Source: Tetrapyrgos nigripes (lineage: Eukaryota; Basidiomycota; Agaricomycetes; Agaricales; Campanellaceae). Taken from it: 64,000 nt of DNA. Both the position numbers and the translations under genes were made by a program. The notes beneath the pieces were generated by a model that saw only the letters and a program-made list of their open reading frames with translations, was not told the origin of the DNA and did no database searches. Of this stretch, positions 24,683 through 36,817 are shown piece after piece. Location of the stretch: assembly GCA_013368315.1 (NCBI GenBank), contig JAACJM010000165.1, positions 124,001-188,000 on the forward strand, written 5' to 3'. Within the stretch, counting starts at the first letter, position 1, and every line of letters begins with the position of its first letter.

Positions 24683-27252
24683 ATGAATGACCCTGAAAAG
24701 CGTGGAGCCGGAGACCTAGTGACCTCAGCGCACTCGGGAGCTGGGAAAGCTGGGAAAAAATCGGATGACGAGACCGTCAACGGTGTGGTTGTCAAGACTC
24801 TTGAAGCGGTGGAAGAGCCCGAGCTTGACTCAAGGATTGCTGCAAATGGTCAACCAGCCCCAGCACCTGCTACAAAACTCGAAGAGGGACACAGCCATGG
24901 ACGTAAGAAAACCTCAGAGGGGTCAGAACATGATGCTAACGCGCCGATATACGTGCGTTCTCCAAATCGTCTTTTTTCGGTGTGATAGCCTCATGTCCCT
25001 CTTTTCTACATAAACAGGTCGACTTCGAAGAAGGCGATCCTCGAAATCCAGTCAACTTCTCCTACCCCAAGAAGTGGAAAATCACCATTCTGTCATGCTT
25101 CGCTACTATGATCGCGGGTGAGTGAATACGAAAACGTATCAGCTGCACGGTTCCGTGGGACTGACGAAGCACCCTCTTTGCTATTTTTTGCAGCATACAA
25201 CGCAGGTGGTTATAACGTGGGCTTTGCTTCCATGACTCGAGATCTGAACGCAACAACGTTCCAAGCGACGATTGGGCTGAGCTTATACGCCTTGGGTTTC
25301 GGTTTATTCCCAATGGTCACTGCCTCATTCAGCGAAGAAGTCGGCAGACTTCCTATCTACGTGATATCCGCCTTCGGGGTTCTCTCGATGTATATCATGG
25401 TTGCGTTGTGAGTCTTGACAATGATAAAAATCTTTCTTGTGTACATCTGGCATTGACATCGTTATTCTTGTTAGAGCGCCTAACATTCAAACTGTCCTCG
25501 TAGCTCGTTTTCTTCAAGGAGGTTTTGGGTCTACGTGGGCTACCAATGTGGGCGGGACGCTAGCAGATATTTGGATGCCTCATGAGTGAGTCTTAGGGTT
25601 AGTAGTCATCAATCCTGATACTAATCTGATCATCCTATTGCAGGCGCGGTTTACCCATGTCTATTTTCGCTTTTGCAGCATTGGGAGGAACTGGTGTCGG
25701 GCCGCTGCTTGGAGGATGGGTAGAACATAATCCGAAGTTACAATGGAAATGGATAGAGTGGATTGAGATGATGTGCGTTTGGCATTTTTTCGTCGTTTTT
25801 TGGCCATCCATACTCACGTACTCACGTACTCCCGTCCATGGTTCACAGGATCTGTGCCATTTATCCTATTCTCGTCCCATTCATGCTTCGCGAAACACGG
25901 TCTTCGATCATAATAACCAGAATAGCGAGACGTATAAGAAAGGAGACCGGAGATGCGAGGTATCGGGCTAGAATTGAGGATGAAAGGGCTAGTTTGGCTA
26001 CTCTCATCTACATTTCGTGCACGAGGCCTATACGTGAGTGCAATCCCTTCGTTGGAATCCACTCTGACATCTCTGGATAGATTTATTGCTCACCGAGCCC
26101 GTCATTACGAGTTTTAGCGTGGGTCTCCCTTGTACAGGTCTTTATGTGGATTCTTGACTCATTCAAGCTTTGACCTTGCATAGTTATGGATAGGTTTCGC
26201 ATGGGGAGTATTATACTGCATGATCGAATCCATATCTTTAATCTTCAGCACCACATATGGGTTCAACATCGGCCAGACTGGGTCAATATTTTCGACCATG
26301 ATGTATGTCATCCTTCCTTAGTTTGATCTCGGGGCCAGTAATACTCATAATGGTCCTCTAGTATAGGTTCTCTCTTCGGTATGGTTACCAATATCCTACA
26401 GGAAAGGTTATACAAGTAAGCCGTCTACACCATGCACCTGTATTACGTTTTCCAATCAGTTTTTTTTTCTTTATTTCTGGGCAACTACTTGTCCAGGAAA
26501 TACCACCCTACTCGCGGCCCTGAAGCTCGTTTATACTTCGCCTGCGTGGCTGCTATAGCATTCCCGGCTGGAATGTTCATCTACGCGTGGACTTCCTTTC
26601 CTCATGTACCATGGATAGCACCTGCTATTGGTATCACGGTGAGTGTATTGTTACATTAAACAGCCGTTCTGACACATCCCGACTCCCCGACTCACCCATC
26701 ATTCCACGTCTCTTCTAGTTCTTTATCTGGGCTACTTTCGTCATCTACCTGGCTGTGTTCACGTACCTTGCAGACTGGTGAGCCCTCGCCTTATCATTTT
26801 ACTGATTACAGTGCCATTGACTCTTGTCTCCCCGTTTGCCATGACACTGGCAGCTATGGCCCATTCGCATCCTCGGCGCTCGCAGGTCAAAGTCTATGTC
26901 GTGCGTTGCGTTTTGCAACCAGCGCTCCAAATACAAGCTGACAAGGTCTTCATGATCAATAGGAAATCTAGCCGGAACCGCCTTTCCGCTTTTCACTCGA
27001 CAGATGTTTGACAGACTATCTTACAAATGGGCCAACACGCTTTTTGGATGCATAGCGGTATTGATGATGCCTATTCCTTTTGTGAGTCTCTTTTCATCTA
27101 AGCATATGATGATGTTCTGTGCAGTCGACTCTTTATGTTTGTGACTTTGCCGCTGACTCAGTCTCATGCCAATGCAGATTTTGTTTTTCTATGGTCCATC
27201 CATTAGAAGGAGGAGCAAGTTTTCGGGTATGGTGATGGATTTGAAGAAGTGA
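24683..27252 (+). CDS. MFS drug:H+ antiporter-type transporter
   Basis: Fourteen exons (24683-24952, 25018-25117, 25194-25407, 25475-25585, 25644-25772, 25849-26033, 26081-26118, 26184-26302, 26362-26415, 26497-26638, 26719-26777, 26854-26900, 26963-27081, 27178-27252) sum to 553 residues with every phase closing. A hydrophilic N-terminus of about 90 residues precedes VDFEEGDPRNPVNFSYPKKW, the entry typical of the polyamine/multidrug MFS group. The hydrophobic core holds NAGGYNVGFASMTRDL, SEEVGRLPIYVIS (loop 2-3 motif A region), LVARFLQGGFGSTWATNVGG and FAALGGTGVGPLLGGWVE (motif C of antiporters). A cytosolic central loop with FMLRETRSS follows. Near the end SALAGQSLCRNLAGTAFPLF is the characteristic last-helices block. 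Predicted plasma-membrane exporter of small molecules; substrate unknown. The gene is divergent from POP5 and not part of a visible metabolite cluster. Confidence 0.88.
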
Positions 27253-27429
27253 AGAAGAAATGAGATTTTTAATCCATTGTACGAATACGTTGATACATAG
27301 GTAATACGGTAATACCATAATTGATGAGCACGAGTTTACATCGAGTCTAGTAAGATATTCTAAGCAGTATGTATAGAAGACCAGTGAAAAGGGAAGCTCT
27401 CTGAGAGATTGATCCAACTTCTAAGACAC

Positions 27430-29453
27430 CTAGGCCTGAAGCCGAGGTATACACTTTGGCTGGGGATCCTTCCAATCCTGGTCCTCACCTCTTCTGAAGT
27501 AAGGCCACGTAGGGAGATAACAAAACTCGTCGAAACCGCATTCTGGACGGCACCTCAACCAAACACTCCAATCCAACCAGGACATCAAGGTATCAATTTC
27601 TTGTCGCCAGGTGGTCAAGAGGGATTTGAGCGGGACGTTATTGTCGTCTTCGTCGTCTCCGTCTCCGTCTTCAGCCTGAGCTTTCTCCCTAGGATTTGGA
27701 CTCAATTCGTCATTCAAACCCCCGTCAACAACACCTCGTATCCACATCCTAGTGATGACTCGACATATCTCCCGGTTGGTTTCCTGAAAAGCGTTTAAGA
27801 GTGTTTCGGATGGAGTCAATGACTGCGAAGAGATGTACCGCGTATGTGTAGTCGCGCAAAGTTTGAAAATGGGAGACGCCCATGATAAGGAGTCAGAATT
27901 GGGAGATGGAGGAACGGCAGAATAGATGAGGTATGGTCGTAACATGATATCCAGCTGCTCTTGAACGCTCTTGGCCCTGACCAGATACTCCTTGTCTTCG
28001 TCGTTTTCATCGCTGTCGAAAGCGTTGGTATCGGTGAGATTGAGTAGGTACCGCACCACCTCCAACCGATTTCCGTATCGGTCAACAAGCACGTGGAACA
28101 AAGCCCTCCAATCAACCCCATTACTGCCCGTCGATATTACATCCTCTTCAGTAAGCATTTCCTCCACTTTGTTGATAACTCTCTTCAAATCCTCCTCAGA
28201 GGCACCAAGAACCCTGTGTTCCAGCCTTGGTTTCCCGAATCTAACGTCAACGAGACTGGGGACCAGCGAGGTATCATAGAACGAGACTAGCCTAGTCAAG
28301 TCGAGCTTGATACGTGTCTCGCCGGGAAAACGACTATGCCAAGACCCGCTGTTGAGGGCTTCATCAAACCTGCCTTCGGGTCTGCCAGGACCAGGTGGGA
28401 AGGATGAAGAACTGGGCGATCCAAAATCCACGCCAGGAGGAGGTGGATGGGGCATGGGTGGAGGATGTTCGTGATAAATAGGTGAAGCGGGACTAGGGTT
28501 GTCACTGCCGTGTCGAGGACCACCGGGAAAACGCCTGTTCCTGCTCCTCAGCTCGAGGAAAGATACGACCTCAACGCCTTTAGTGAAGTCGCAAAGCATT
28601 ATTTCGCTAGCATAAACGTCAGTAAAGGGAACCGTCTATTGGTGAGACCACGCACAAGTCCATTTCCATTCTAGAAAAATAAGCAAACGCGAATTTACAA
28701 TGAGCTCAGTGGAAGGAAGTACTGGAACAAATAGACGTACCTCACGAATCCATCCACCTCAAATCTTTGTCCCCAATCACACAAAGCCTTGATCCTTTCA
28801 CGTTCTTGAAAAAATTTCTCGGGCATGATTTTTCCCCAAGCGATCATATCCTGGGTGTCCATCGACCCGTCCTCCATCTTGGCCGCACCACTCCCATCAA
28901 AATACAGGACTTTCAGGGGCCGTGTAGTAGCGAGAGTCAGATGCCAGCATCCAGTCCCTGGTTGCCGAGTACGACAGAACATGTATGAGCTGTAGAGGAC
29001 ATATCGATATGTTTAGCGTTACTATGACTCAAGTAGAAGATGCTGGCTGCTCACTGTTCTGGGTCAACTGCACACCACTCGGGATTCTTCGGCATCTGGT
29101 CATCACTGCGGCCATGGTACAAGAGTGTCCCGGGAGGTACTGTGCCAGGTACGAGGTTGTGACCTGTAGAAGACCAGCCTTCAGTTTGAAGACACAAGAA
29201 CAGGAAAGTACTGCTCGCCATGACGATACCTGGTATTTGGCCATTCTTGTAACAAGGAACTGACTGTGTCAAAGATTAGATGACCAGTAGCATTCGGGTT
29301 CGGTCCAACTTCGAGGTCCCATTCGTTGGGAGTTGTGTTGAGAGAATTAGAGAGAGGGCTTTGATCGTTGAAAGGATGCTGAAGAGCACTGGCCCAGATT
29401 GGGACAGCATAGAAGGTGAAGAGGCTGCAGATAACGCTCTGGAAGGAAGGCAT
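27430..29453 (-). CDS. Large secreted/extracytoplasmic protein of unknown function
   Basis: Exons 29219-29453, 29055-29163, 28741-28989, 28656-28670 (15-nt micro-exon) and 27430-28606 give 594 residues with all phases closing. The N-terminus is a signal peptide (SVICSLFTFYAVPIWASA). Recognisable blocks are RYRHGHNLVPGTVPPGTLLY, GTGCWHLTLATTRPLKVLYF, DGSGAAKM, then a Pro-rich linker (HPPPPGVDFGSP) and a long helical, charged second half ending with an acidic AEDGDGDDEDDN stretch. I recall similar uncharacterised proteins from other Agaricomycetes but no named domain. The first intron (29164-29218) needs a GC donor to keep GHN in frame. The micro-exon restores the run FVRMEMDFEIMLCDF. Cellular role is unknown; secretion or membrane anchorage is inferred only from the signal peptide. 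Confidence 0.78.
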
Positions 29454-30182
29454 GAAAGAGAGTCTGGATCCCAGACGAAAATATCAGAAATCGTTATGAT
29501 TTATCCCCATCGGAGGGCGCAGCCGCAGCTTGGAAAGAGATAAGAGACGGGTGGGAATACCGAAGGTTCGCATTTGTGTCCCTAATCTTGAGGATATCAA
29601 ATATTTGTGCTTTTTTTGGGAGGCATGGACAGAAACATGCCCCGTATTCGTAATTTCCCCATCAGGTATCCAAAAGCATGTGATCTCTGCGGTCACGAGC
29701 GGTAAGCACGCGTCGCGCGACGCGTTTGCGTACTTATCCATCATGTAATTTAGTATGCGACCCATCTCTCTTTAGCAGGCCCTAAAAGTCTGAGCAGCGC
29801 TCAAACAAAAAAAAGCTGGAAAGAGTCACAAAGGAGTCGACATGTATATATTCTGGCAGGCAGCATTTATTGCTGTTTTTCTATTGAAAGAAAGTCGAAC
29901 GACGCGTTTCAAATAAAGCTCAAAGTCGGAGCTCAGGTCGCACATCATCAATACGGTGCCCTTTTTTTCTGGCTTCTCTAGTTGGGTTCAGGATTTAGCC
30001 AAGTTGTGCAAAGTGGAAACGGTAAAGGAACGGTATCGCTGAGGGAAGACGAGAATACAGGATACTTTTAGAGACGCTTATAGCATGCTCTTAAATATCG
30101 AGGGTGACTTGCGTACTACGATAAATATACTAAATACTAGCCTTTGTCTCCCTGACCCTAGGAGTCAGACCTCCAGATATTT
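29454..30182. other. Intergenic, no supported gene
   Basis: Upstream of the secreted-protein gene (-) and downstream of the DUF6534 gene (-). Several short frames on both strands, none protein-like. Confidence 0.4.
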
Positions 30183-32008
30183 TCAAACAACGCTAAATGA
30201 CCGGTCAGGCATCTGCGTCTTTCGTCTAGAGGCGAACCCGTCCTCGTCATGCATCTCATGGCTAGACTCCTCCTCGACTCCCGCGTACTTCCTGTCCAAT
30301 ACTGTGGGCTCGAAATCCGTTTCTTGTTGGACCTGAGTGTGTATCCGGATACCTTGGCCTGCGGATGGCTGCAGCTGGAAGACATCATTGTTGTCGTTGG
30401 ATTTAGCACCATTGAGCTTATCCTTGAGTTTGGTGCGGGAGAGCAGGGTGTCCATCAGGGTCTTGAATATCCAAAAGTCAGAAATCATCCAACGCCGAGA
30501 TCACTGAACAGCCAGCACGAGACGTACGATCGAGTAGACTCTCCCCAAGCAGTATCCGAAGATCATCCAAATCAATTCATCCGGAGCTAGCACAAAGGCC
30601 AAAAGATATCCTAGAATGCACGAAGTTCGGACGCTTGGGACAGGCGCAAGTGCACAAACTCGCTCACCTAGTGAAAATGCAGAAGAAATGACACCTGTCT
30701 GCAGTGAACCGCGTATCAACTGTTTTTCAAACACCAAGGCGGATGTAGTCAATAAGATTGGCGCAATCAAAATGTCAGGAACAAGGATTTGAAATTCTCA
30801 GAAAGGTTTTGCCTCTCACGCGATTGAGCACGGCATTTGTCGATGCAAACGCAGTGCGTGAATGACGGAAAATCCAAATGAGAACGACTGGAGTGCAGCA
30901 AGAATGGGTCAGCATTAATACTGAACGAGGTATGCAGAATTGGAAAGACTGACTAGTTATCTGCAAATCGACAAAGGCTTGTACGGATAGCCATGCAGTG
31001 ATCAGATCAGAGACTTGGCCGTATGACGCGAATCTAGAAATTTCTAGGTATGAACGTTTGGAGAACGAGAAACACAGCAGATGGCTCACGAATTGACTTG
31101 GAACGACTTGACTGCGGTAGCGACCCCAAGGCCGTACGCTGTGAACATGAATATGAGCAGTGGGCCAAAGATATATACATTCCTCGTGAGACGGAAAATC
31201 CTGTGATGAATGATCAGGACGAAGGCATCTCGTATAGACGTACTAATGCTTCAATTGTCTGTGCTCACCTCCATGAAAAGAAAAAGTGCGTTATGCCGGA
31301 AGACATATTGGTAAAGAGAACGACTGAAGGAATCTAGGAAGGTATACGACGATGAGTACTGACATTGTGCTTGATCAGTTCACGAATAAACACTGACTGC
31401 CCAAAGAACGGCTGTCGTATGAAGGACGTCACGGTAAGAAAATAAGAATTATGGCAATAAACTGCTGGCTTACTCATGAGAATACCTGGGTTTCCGAATC
31501 CTGAGATACTGTGGATAACATCAAATAAGCCTTTCGACGAGCGCAGAATCAGAATGAGTGGGATGACTTGCAGATAAAAGTATGTCGTATACAAACTGAG
31601 GGCAGCATGACTGCAGTCTAGAAGAAGAAGGGTAGCGATTGTGCCCCTGAAGGCAGGAGTAAGCGTCCCAAGAAGGATGTTGATGATGAGAGAAATCGTA
31701 CTTCAGAAGAAGACCATCTTCACGATCTGTCCGTTACATCGGAAAAAGCATCTCACTTCCTCAAAATCCGAATCACTCACGAGTCCGAAAGTAGGATCCA
31801 TACTGGTACGTTGCAAGGCCAAAAAGCCAAAGATTCACTACACCCGAGAAAAATAAGCACGATGGTGGGCAAAAAAGTCTTCAGAGTTGGCACGTACTTG
31901 CTGAGGCTAGCAGCATACATCCTAGTTTAGAGAGGAGATGGCCCTTCAGAGATCGGAATGGGTAAAATTCATGGTTAACGTACCTAATGTTGCGTCAATC
32001 TGACCCAT
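30183..32008 (-). CDS. DUF6534-type seven-helix membrane protein
   Basis: Assembled from many short exons. The start ATG at 32006-32008 opens MGQIDATLG, the usual DUF6534 entry. Then come LWLFGLATYQYGSYF, LLLLDCSHAALSLYTTYFYL, SGITHFFFSWRIFRLTRNVY, IFGPLLIFMFTAYGLGVAT, FASYGQVSDLITAWLSVQAF and LIRGSLQTGVISSAFSL. Last is APDELIWMIFGYCLGRVYS followed by TLMDTLLSRTKLKDKL. This is the order of helices and loops in the DUF6534 family, a large Basidiomycota-specific group of predicted integral membrane proteins with no known function. A cytosolic hydrophilic tail of about 100 residues ends SFSVV. Some internal splice sites, especially around 31380-31480 and 30860-30950, are uncertain, so local decay cannot be excluded. 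Confidence 0.7.
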
Positions 32009-32786
32009 TTTCCCCCCAAAAGTTGCAGCGGGACGACAGAGAGGGCTAGAGAGGTATACGAGGATCAGAATATTCTCCCGCGGCGCTAAATAGTGTTTTT
32101 ACCTCCGCAACTTACCGCCAGTCAACATGGAAACGTCATGTTCTTATCGATAGTATACCCGAAGGAGGTAAGTCATGACCCAGACTGTCCCGTTCAGCGT
32201 AGGCTCTACCATTAGGCTGTTGTAGGCGAGCCCTCGGAGCTCGATTGATTGAGTTTCTTCCTCCTCAATAGAATCCTGCATCCAAGGATCCCATATTGAC
32301 CTCAGGCACTCAGTCACCCGAGTTCCAGAGGCCCTATAGACCGGACCTATGGCAGAATACATCCAGAGAAATTCTAATATCGCCATCAGAGCTTGATCAG
32401 AGCCATCTCAGGCTCCTCTGTGATGCTCTGAAGATGTCATGGGCGACCTAGATAGGCAATAGATAGGTTGGGAGGAGGAGGAGTTTATTACTCCGAGTAG
32501 AGTAGTATGTAGGTCCTGCGGACCGGTACCTTTGTTGAAGTTTTTGAGATTCGAAGCGAAAATCTTTTTTCACTAATAGCTGCTGACAAATACTTTATCG
32601 CTCTGTCTAAGTCTTGGGCCCCTGCCAGTGTTATGCATTATGAGTTGAAGGTTGGTTGAAGAAACCAAGAGAGTCGCTGCGGAAGCCTCCGCGACTCCCC
32701 GCCGCAGACGACTAGGGTCATCTTAGATCTAAGCTTGCGGTCAGATCCAAGCCCGTCGCGTAGAGCGACGGGGACTACTTCGTTCT
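32009..32786. other. Intergenic, start of gene-poor stretch
   Basis: Contains only one short open frame on - (32144-32386) with no recognisable family. It is probably DUF6534 upstream sequence grading into repeats. Confidence 0.35.
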
Positions 32787-33682
32787 ATGGTGGTTCGTTT
32801 GCACAAAAACTATTTCCGCACGCTATATGATACCCGGTTTCGCAAGCCATCAAGGTCACTTCGAAGATATCCATTCTGCACGTTGTACGCACTTAATACC
32901 CTGATAAAGTACTACCCAGGTCATCTTTAGACCAATAAAGACTTCCTTGGAAGCCAGTGCCACGACACTGACAACGATGAAGAACATTTTTTGACTCTAT
33001 TGACGTGTCATCCCACATCCCGGACTTTCGCGTCCCCAGAGGTGTGTTTGGCAAAGCATTAGGAAGCGTATGAATTGGGTAGGTACCTAGTATGTTTACG
33101 GTTTGAGGAGGTACACGTACCTACGCTTCGTAAAGAATGAACTGACATTGGCTGTACTTATGCATGATCTGAAATTTGCTGAAATAATCAAACATTTTAG
33201 GCATACTTATACCTATCTTTTTGTCCGTGGTGTTAATTTGCAAACACGAATCTTATAGATACCCTCAAGCACTAAAGGACGATGTCGACGCTTCTTGGTG
33301 CCCTTTTGGATGACTGTACGTCACCCATTTTGACAGAATGGACTCAAAGCCTCGGCCCATTTGTATATAGTCCATTCAACGGAAAGCGACGGACATTTTC
33401 TCCGGTGCCACGTCAATAGGCTTTCTGAATGGTGCCACAGTCGATTAATGCCCTCAGTGGCTTGCTCCTTGACTTCCATCGTCGTGTTCGGTGTGGGTAG
33501 AACAGGAAGTTCTAGCTATCCAGCATGCGATAATGTTTCTGCAATGGTTGTATTTGGCGCCTGGTGGCATATACACTGCTTAGAAGTGTGTAGAAGGGGA
33601 GTTAGGGGAGGTAGATAGCGCCCGCGGATCCGGTCATAATGTAGCGCGTGTGAAATAGTTTTTGTGCAAACGAACCACCATA
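32787..33682. mobile_element. Non-autonomous TIR element X1
   Basis: The left end begins atggtggttcgtttgcacaa at 32787. The right end at 33644-33682 is its inverted copy (ttgtgcaaacgaaccaccat), with about 37 bases of terminal inverted repeat reaching into a CGCG-rich stretch. About 0.9 kb lies between, without transposase-like coding. The same terminal sequence recurs at 33711, 36236, 36272 and 36788, so it is a local repeat family. Confidence 0.6.
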
Positions 33683-33710
33683 CGTTCGAGTTATGTAGGT
33701 TAGCTTGTAC

Positions 33711-36273
33711 ATATGGCGGTTCGTTCGCACAAATATTATTTTACACGCGCGGCCCCTTGCCCAGTTCCGCGCGCTCTTCCCCCTCCTATTCTTCAAGTTC
33801 GATTATTAGGTAGTACTTTGCTTCCACCTCCATTATGAGCATCAGTTAGTTAACGTGCGTATATGGGGTATATGATATGCATCATTATACCCAGTGAAAA
33901 GTCGGTTTCCCTAGAGCGAACCAGAGCGAATGTGCACCCGCAAATGATCGGGGAAAAAAGAGTCAGAAAGAGTCCGAGCGAACTAGGTTATACATATGCT
34001 AGGTATTGCACTAGATAACTACTAGATAACTGCTAAAGTATGGCTAATTCTCCTTACTTTGTTGTCAAAGCAACTAGTTCCTATGAAGTTAGGCTAAGTT
34101 AGCCAGGTAACTTCACTCTACTTGTCCAACTTATCATTATGTATCCTACGTACTGCGTAGTACAATGTTATCTACACTGTACAAAGGCATAGCTTCGTTT
34201 CGTCAACGACTTCAGCAGGTCCCGAGCATCTTAGAAACACTCGACGTCATTCAAGGACTTCGCGCCTTTCTCTTCCTTCTACCATCACCATTGCCAGTTG
34301 ACTTCTTCTCTTTCATGTTCGACGCGCAATCCGCCTGGCCAACGCCGTTACCTTCAAAGCCTTACGCGTCTCTGATGTGAACGATGGATGGAATTGGTTG
34401 TACAAGTGGGTTTTGTTGTCCGGTGAGTCCTCCGTTGGTCGCGCTACCATCTTTCTCTAACCCGCCTTTTCCATCAGGTGTGTGCTAGTGGGTATTTGTA
34501 TTCTGGGTACGTCTCGGACACATTCCTGTACGCTGCCCGCTAACTCCCTGGCCAACGTCGTCGTGATCTGCAAAGGCGTTTTCTCATCGTTCAGTGAGTC
34601 TTCCGTGTCGCGTTATCTTCTTTCTCTAACCCGCCTTTTGCATTAGGCGAATTTGTATGGATATCTGGGCTCCCGGTGCGTCTTGTATGCGCCACCGTAT
34701 TGTTGCAGTACTGATGGACTTCTTGTGCAGCTATTTTCCACTTTGCAATTGTCCACGTCGAATTTTTAGGTACCTCTTCGTGGACTTGTACTGAATCCTA
34801 CTTTCCTCTTCAGGCATTTCCAAGTCATTGTGAGTTCCCTGCAAATGTCCTTCACTTCGTTCACTAACTGGTGCCGTTTCTAAGTCTAGATTTTGTATGC
34901 AAGTTCAATTTTTCATTTTACAACCACAAGGAGTGTATAGAGAAAGCAGGGAACGAGAACGAACGAGAACGAATGAGAGCCATTATACAATGTAATATTA
35001 AGTAGAATCAGAGTGAATCAGAACGAACGTGTACATTAATTGGATCAGAACCAGAGTGAGCCAGAGAGAACCAGAGCGAGCGCATCAATTAGTGCACCCT
35101 ATTCAAACCAAACGGACGAGAGCGAATGAGAGCGAATATACTCAAAATCTTCCAAAAAATGCTCGCTCGGACTCAGTTTGACTCAATACAGATAATGAGC
35201 GGTGCACAATTTTGTAACGAGAGCGAACACAGGCGAATCAGACTGAGCGTCTTTTGAACATTCGCTGGGGTTCGCTCTGGGCCCATTGACTTTTCACTGG
35301 GCATTATACCCAAGCCTGCTTCTACAACCCTCTGCTGGATGTATATAGCGTATATCGCTCTCGTCGCTCAATTCCGTTATAGCAAAAAAAAAAAATAAAT
35401 GAATATCATTGGCACAATATGTGCTGTACTCGAAAGCGTAGATATTTCTGATACTTCCACTGTTCTCAAACCCTTCGCAAACCTGTCATATCACTGCTGT
35501 TGGAAAGGTATGAGCAAACCAAAAGGGACTGGCAAAGCCTAATAAACCTTACCTTCGGGCTCCTGTATGAAATACGCTGATGCACACAGCACAACCCCAG
35601 CTAATCGAGAAGCCACAAGAACTGAATAGAAATCAGTATAGTACTCTTCACACTTAAAGAATACTCACCGTAGCTTAATCCAGGGCCACCGAGTCCCAAA
35701 TCCCAGTGAACCTGCCAAACAGCTCTGCTCTGAATGCCGCGAAACCCATTTGCCTGGAGAGAAAGTAGCCGTGCGTTCACTTGGCGCTGGGAAAGAGATT
35801 TGATGCTTTGACACTCTTGATTGTTGAGAGACTCGAGGAAGGCTTGAAGCTTGATACCACTGCCTTGACCTTGACGACGTTGAGGGTGTTTGAGGAAACT
35901 GCGTCACCGGGTCGTGACGTGGACAGGGACAGATAGTTGATAATGATGTAATTAATGAGAAAGGTTACATTGTCGGAGTTTGGAACGGCTGGCGCCAATG
36001 ATATTCATTTTTTTGCTATAACGGAGTTGAGCGACGAGAGCGATATACGCTATATACATCCAGCAGAGGGTTGTAGAAGCAGGCTTGGGTATAATATATA
36101 ATGATGCATATAATATACCCCATATACGCACGTTAACTAACTGATGCTCATAATGGAGGTGGAAGCAAAGTACTACCTAATAATCGAACTTGAAGAATAG
36201 GAGGGGGAAGAGCGCGCGGAACTGGGCAAGGGGCCGCGCGTGTAAAATAATATTTGTGCAAATCAACCACCAT
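33711..36273. mobile_element. Foldback-like element X2, interrupted by TIR element Y1
   Basis: Left arm 33711-33889 continues at 35302-35413 after an inserted element. Right arm 35990-36273 is its inverted copy: shared landmarks are the CGCG cluster, the gttagttaacgtgcgtatat region and the run of A/T beside gaatatcattggc. The unique centre (about 35414-35990) has two short minus frames of unknown nature. Without the insert the element would be about 1.15 kb with arms near 280 bases. Confidence 0.6.
33890..35301. mobile_element. TIR element Y1 with CCCAGTGAAAA ends, inserted in X2
   Basis: Ends are CCCAGTGAAAAGTC at 33890 and its inverse at 35288-35301. A 7-base direct repeat CATTATA flanks it (33883-33889 and 35302-35308), which fits a target-site duplication. 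The unbroken inverted copy of the host repeat near 36090-36130 shows the locus without the insert. Subterminal regions carry many short gagcgaa-type repeats (33907-33935, 34940-35280). The interior 34165-34860 has a chain of GT...AG intron-like blocks and a spliceable frame, but no transposase motif, so it is probably non-autonomous. CAGTG-type ends recall hAT elements; superfamily not proven. Confidence 0.6.
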
Positions 36274-36817
36274 AGTACAAAAATTATTTCACGCGCGCGC
36301 TCTAGTACCTGGTCGCGCGCGCCGTCCTCGGCCCACTTCACTAGGTCTATTCCGTCAGTGTTTCCCACTCAAACTAGAAATATACCATACTAGTAGCCAA
36401 AGGTAAAGACAGTAGTGTACCCTGAGGTGAAAATGAAAGGATACGTGAGCCCAAGACGCGTCGGTGGTCGAAGTCAGGGGACTAGGGTCCATTTGATCGG
36501 AGTTCGGGATGACAAAGTCCGACACCTTCACTTCCAAATACAACTATATCTTACATACGTAATTTATGAAACGTCATAGGCAGATGGTTGACCGAGTCTC
36601 CTCAACACAACCCGACGTCGACCACCGACGCGTCTTGGGCTCACGTATCCTTTCATTTTCACCTCAGGGTACACTACTGCCTTTACTTTGGCTACTAGTA
36701 TGGTAGATTTCTAGTTTGAGTGGGAAACACTGACGGAATAGACCTAGTAAGGTGGGCCGAGGACGACGCGCGCGACCAGGTACTAGAGCGCGCGTGTGAA
36801 ATAATTTTTGTACAAGC
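36272..36817. mobile_element. Foldback element X3
   Basis: Two arms of about 180-200 bases (roughly 36290-36471 and 36617-36800) are near-perfect inverted copies, with landmarks acgtgagcccaagacgcgtc and tcactaggtctattccgtca, around a 145-base spacer. The outer ends repeat the tacaaaaattatttcacgcg terminus of X1 and X2. No coding capacity. Confidence 0.65.

Noticed and set aside
32144..32386. 80-residue minus frame
   Set aside because: No homologous motif, no splice context, and it adjoins repeat sequence.
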